Assembly: GCF_018613325.1 (NCBI RefSeq)
Contig: NZ_JAGGQJ010000002.1
Location: forward strand, 1-64,000
Source: Bacillus sp. ISL-34
Lineage (GTDB): Bacteria > Bacillota > Bacilli > Bacillales > DSM-1321
Length of the DNA: 64,000 nt
Reading direction: 5' to 3'
Shown one piece after another: positions 61,693 through 64,000 of this stretch; position 1 is the stretch's first letter; every line of letters starts with the position of its first letter. A model generated the notes under the pieces. It saw only the letters and a program-made list of their open reading frames with translations. It had not been told where the DNA came from and made no database searches. The position numbers and the translations under genes were made by a program.

Positions 61693-62562
61693 GTGGAGTT
61701 GGATACATTATATAAGACATATCGACCTTTTCTTTTTTCCATCGCATACCGGATGCTTGGATCGGTTACCGATGCAGAAGATATCGTTCATGATTTATTC
61801 CTGCAGCTTAAGCTTGATACCGACGAAATTAAGGACATGAAAGCATACCTTGCGAAAATGACGACAAATCGCTGTCTGAATTTTTTGAAATCAGCCCGTA
61901 AGAGAAGAGAGGTTTACACAGGACCTTGGCTGCCAGAACCTCGGGTGAACGAAACAGATCAGCCTCTAGATAAGGTCGTAACGGATGAAACGGTTGCATA
62001 TGCCTTCCTCGTTTTGCTGGAACAGCTTTCACCTGTTGAAAGAGCGGTTTTCGTGCTTAGGGAAGCATTCACTTACAGCTATGAAGATATCGCCGAGATG
62101 CTAGAAAAGAATGAAGTGAACTGCAGAAAGATCTACAGCCGGGCTAAGCGGAAATTACAGAATGATAGGCCAGTCCATCCGGAGGATACGAAACATGTCG
62201 ATCTGTTGGCAAAAACATTCATAAAAGCATCTGCGACAGGAAACTTTGAGGAGTTTTTGGATCTTCTTACAGAAGATGTTGTCCTTGTTACTGACGGCGG
62301 AGGAAAAGTGCTTTCTGCATTAAACCCAATTGTAACCAAACAGCGCGTATCCTCCTTTCTTAAAGGCGTTTCTGCTAAAGGAGGCTTCATAGGAGAACTT
62401 CTTCCGGTGATGGTCAATGGCCAGGAGGGAATTTTGCAAATGAAAGAAGGAAAGCCTATCAAAGTCATCTGCTTTGAATTAGATCCAAAACAAAAAAATA
62501 TCCGCAAAATCTTCATTGTCACCAATCCCGATAAATTAAATCATATTCCTGTGATAGATTGA
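61693..62562 (+). CDS. ECF41 family RNA polymerase sigma factor (SigJ-like)
   Basis: The 289-residue product has sigma-2 (LYKTYRPFLFSIAYRMLGSVTDAEDIVHDLFLQL) and sigma-4 (LSPVERAVFVLREAFTYSYEDIAEMLEKNEVNCRKIYSRAKRKL) regions, plus a C-terminal SnoaL-like domain with the ECF41 signature VTDGGGKV. ECF41 factors lack a classical anti-sigma factor; the SnoaL-like extension controls activity. GTG 61693 has AGGTGA five bases away; GTG 61684 is less likely because it overlaps that site. The next gene encodes a carboxymuconolactone decarboxylase-type protein, the usual ECF41 target. Confidence 0.92.
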   Translation: MELDTLYKTYRPFLFSIAYRMLGSVTDAEDIVHDLFLQLKLDTDEIKDMKAYLAKMTTNRCLNFLKSARKRREVYTGPWLPEPRVNETDQPLDKVVTDETVAYAFLVLLEQLSPVERAVFVLREAFTYSYEDIAEMLEKNEVNCRKIYSRAKRKLQNDRPVHPEDTKHVDLLAKTFIKASATGNFEEFLDLLTEDVVLVTDGGGKVLSALNPIVTKQRVSSFLKGVSAKGGFIGELLPVMVNGQEGILQMKEGKPIKVICFELDPKQKNIRKIFIVTNPDKLNHIPVID

Positions 62563-62579
62563 GGGCTCTCATTTTTGGA

Positions 62580-62606
62580 TGTCACAAATCAAACCTCTAT
62601 TTTGTC
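62580..62606 (+). promoter_or_regulatory. ECF41-type promoter
   Basis: TGTCACA (62580-62586), 16-base spacer, TGTC (62603-62606). Known ECF41 promoters have TGTCACA with a 16-base spacer and a CGTC-like -10. It stands 42 bases before the carboxymuconolactone decarboxylase start, so the sigma factor should drive this gene. Confidence 0.75.
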
Positions 62607-62647
62607 TTATAAGTGGAACCTAAAAAGATTTAATGGGGGAGATTGAC

Positions 62648-63109
62648 ATGGAACAACGGATTAACTACATGAAGACAAATCGTGAAGTGGTCAAATTAAT
62701 GATGGGTTTGGAGGAGTACAAGAAAACAACGGAAATCGATAGCGCATTAATCGAATTGATTAAAATTCGCGCGTCTCAAATCAATGGCTGTGCGTACTGC
62801 TTGGATATGCATACAAAGGATGCCCGGGCAATGGGTGAAACGGAACAAAGAATTTACTGTTTGAGTGCTTGGCGTGAATCACCATTCTATTCTGATTCGG
62901 AAAGGGCAGCTCTGGAATTGACGGAAGCGGTCACGGCCATTTCTGCCAACGGTGTACCTGATGAACTGTATGAGAGGGTTCGCCTTCATTTTGATGAAAA
63001 ACAATATATCGATCTCGTTACCATAATCATCACGATCAATGGCTGGAACCGATTGGCCATTTCAGCCCAAAACATACCAGGGCACTATAAGCCTGTAATG
63101 GAAAAATAA
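62648..63109 (+). CDS. carboxymuconolactone decarboxylase / AhpD-like protein
   Basis: The 153-residue product has the AhpD-type core: LIELIKIRASQINGCAYCLDMHTKDARAMGE with the catalytic CxxC (CAYC) and the following His. It belongs to the alkylhydroperoxidase/CMD family used as peroxidase-like or unknown oxidoreductase activity. ATG 62648 is spaced six bases from GGGGGAG; the upstream ATG 62633 overlaps that site. Together with the ECF41 sigma factor it forms the classical sigma-COE pair, probably responding to oxidative stress. Confidence 0.92.
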   Translation: MEQRINYMKTNREVVKLMMGLEEYKKTTEIDSALIELIKIRASQINGCAYCLDMHTKDARAMGETEQRIYCLSAWRESPFYSDSERAALELTEAVTAISANGVPDELYERVRLHFDEKQYIDLVTIIITINGWNRLAISAQNIPGHYKPVMEK

Positions 63110-63119
63110 TGTCGTTATC

Positions 63120-63150
63120 AAAACCCCTTGTATGGTTACAAGGGGTTTTA
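63120..63150 (+). terminator. bidirectional terminator
   Basis: Perfect 12-bp stem AAAACCCCTTGT / ACAAGGGGTTTT, 6-nt loop. It ends the CMD gene and also serves the convergent minus-strand pair. Confidence 0.85.
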
Positions 63151-63173
63151 ATTGTAAAAACGTGGCTTTTTAA

Positions 63174-63401
63174 TTATTTTTCTTTTTTATAAAAGCGTTC
63201 ACCCGTATCAGGATTATAATACACCCTTGTTTTTTCTCCTGTCACGGGGTCAATATTTATTTCATCTGTCGATTGAAATCCATCAGGAACTTTTACACCG
63301 TGATTGCGTTTAAACCGTTTATCATAGATAAAGTATCCAAGTAAAATGCATAAGATAACTATAATAATTTGTAATATATAGTACCCTATGATGAATATCA
63401 T
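63174..63401 (-). CDS. small membrane protein coupled to the YbjQ-like gene (75 aa)
   Basis: One N-terminal transmembrane helix (IFIIGYYILQIIIVILCILLGYFI) and a basic cytoplasmic tail ending with TGEKTRVYYNPDTGERFYKKE. The tail, rich in DPVTGEKTRVYYNPDTGER, resembles short metal- or cofactor-binding motifs seen in similar proteins, but no function is assigned. Its start overlaps the stop of the YbjQ-like gene (TAATG), so both are made together. Confidence 0.65.
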   Translation of the reverse strand: MIFIIGYYILQIIIVILCILLGYFIYDKRFKRNHGVKVPDGFQSTDEINIDPVTGEKTRVYYNPDTGERFYKKEK

Positions 63402-63721
63402 TATATTTTCTCCACAATGACGGCGGTTCCATATGCAACAATTTCGCTCATATTCGTACCGATTTCCCCAGAATCATATCTCATCATTATAATTGCGTTT
63501 GCACCCATTTCAGTGGCATTTTTTATCATACGGTCCATAGCTTCTTTTCTTGAATCTTCAAGCATCGCTGTATATTGCTTGATTTCCCCGCCTACCAGGG
63601 ATTTTAACCCTGCCATGATATCGCCGCCAATCCCTCTGCTTCTTACAATTAGACCGAAGGCAGGCCCTTTTACCTCTACAATTTTGTATCCTTCAATTTT
63701 TTCTGTGGTAACTACCAACAC
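63401..63721 (-). CDS. YbjQ/UPF0145 family protein
   Basis: The 106-residue product has the family pattern: VVTTEKIEGYKIVEVKGPAFGLIVRSRGIGGDIMAGLKSLVGGEIKQYTAMLEDSRKEA ... MGANAIIMMRYDSGEIG. This is the whole length of YbjQ. Members form pentamers and are annotated as heavy-metal-binding; the role is unclear. The minus-strand ribosome binding site GGAGGCGATTA precedes the ATG. Confidence 0.92.
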   Translation of the reverse strand: MLVVTTEKIEGYKIVEVKGPAFGLIVRSRGIGGDIMAGLKSLVGGEIKQYTAMLEDSRKEAMDRMIKNATEMGANAIIMMRYDSGEIGTNMSEIVAYGTAVIVEKI

Positions 63722-63957
63722 ATTAATCGCCTCCGACTTATTTACTTTATTATTTAAAACTTTTCATGAACTTTTCCTGAACTGAAGGCATAAACAAATG
63801 GTCTAAGTTCGCATGAAATTTAAATATTACATGTAGTTCCTTGTTTATCAAGCGCAGTAATCATTCGTTTAAAATTTTAACATAATATAAGCTTTATCCC
63901 TCTTACAATAGGGATTTCACTTCTTTAACATGTAACATATTTCGGGTAAGCATAAAA

Positions 63958-63988
63958 AATCCCATTTCGCAGAAAAGAAATGGGATTA
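63958..63988 (-). terminator. terminator of a gene beyond the right edge
   Basis: On the minus strand AATCCCATTTC pairs with GAAATGGGATT, followed by TTTTT. It faces a gene that would enter from the right. Confidence 0.65.
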
Positions 63989-64000
63989 AATTCATCAGTG

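Noticed and set aside
1..64000. CRISPR array, rRNA or tRNA genes
   Set aside because: No regularly spaced repeats with spacers and no rRNA or tRNA sequence patterns were found on reading the window.

Overview
The window looks like a chromosome segment of a spore-forming Bacillaceae, most likely a Peribacillus (Bacillus simplex-group) or close Bacillus relative. This rests on family content (YfmQ-, YwdJ-, SelO- and RsbR-like genes, a DUF1641 protein, WxL surface proteins, the heterocycloanthracin/sonorensin bacteriocin family), on strong AGGAGG ribosome binding sites with frequent GTG/TTG starts, and on two copies of a GC-rich palindromic repeat of a kind common in Bacillaceae. The genus is an inference. 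No rRNA, tRNA or CRISPR array was seen.

Layout. 1-3.5 kb: start of a DUF1641 gene, a hydantoinase-B relic, a repeat, a DJ-1/PfpI gene divergent from an Lrp/AsnC regulator, and an RsbR-like STAS protein. 4.3-11.6 kb: a WxL cell-surface operon (two small WxL proteins, a DUF916/DUF3324-type membrane-anchored partner, an L-type lectin-WxL protein) followed by an Mga/AtxA-type regulator. 11.7-20.2 kb: mixed region with a GNAT enzyme, an FHA/winged-helix protein, SelO, an NCS2 permease and several decayed genes, including a deletion scar that joins the tails of a permease gene and an amidohydrolase gene. 20.4-26.3 kb: a complete-looking thiazole-peptide (TOMM) cluster with a Cys-rich precursor, a strong hairpin terminator, a ThiF-like maturation protein, a fused YcaO cyclodehydratase and a two-domain SagB dehydrogenase; no exporter or immunity gene lies next to it.

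26.4-36.4 kb: an IS605-type tnpB gene, already carrying two nonsense codons, is split by an 8,703-bp Tn3-family transposon (27645..36347). The transposon has 39-bp inverted repeats and a 5-bp TAGTT target duplication. It carries TnpA, a serine resolvase, a probable res site and a five-gene cargo: a lantibiotic-immunity-type ABC transporter (ATPase plus two permeases) and a response regulator/histidine kinase pair. The transposon may have brought peptide-antibiotic resistance to the site.

36.6-50.4 kb: a MocR regulator, small membrane proteins, a nanE-PTS operon with an RpiR regulator and a consensus cre site, and a six-gene operon (Pot-like ABC transporter, nucleoside hydrolase, adenine deaminase) that reads as purine nucleoside uptake and salvage.

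50.5-55.2 kb: a toxin-like small membrane protein; then a MutS2-like gene without an Smr domain, preceded by a promoter, a 7-codon upstream ORF and three successive intrinsic terminators, which looks like translation-responsive attenuation. The 3' end of this gene is repeated (about 346 bp) on the other side of a minus-strand pair: a secreted glycine-rich protein and a 58-residue membrane protein, a candidate bacteriocin/immunity module. A third decayed copy of the same 3' end lies near 57.6 kb.

55.3-64 kb: an Rrf2 regulator and a thioredoxin-reductase-like gene sharing an operator, a methyltransferase, an EamA transporter divergent from a LysR regulator, a lipoprotein, an ECF41 sigma factor next to a carboxymuconolactone-decarboxylase gene with a matching ECF41 promoter, and a YbjQ-family pair.
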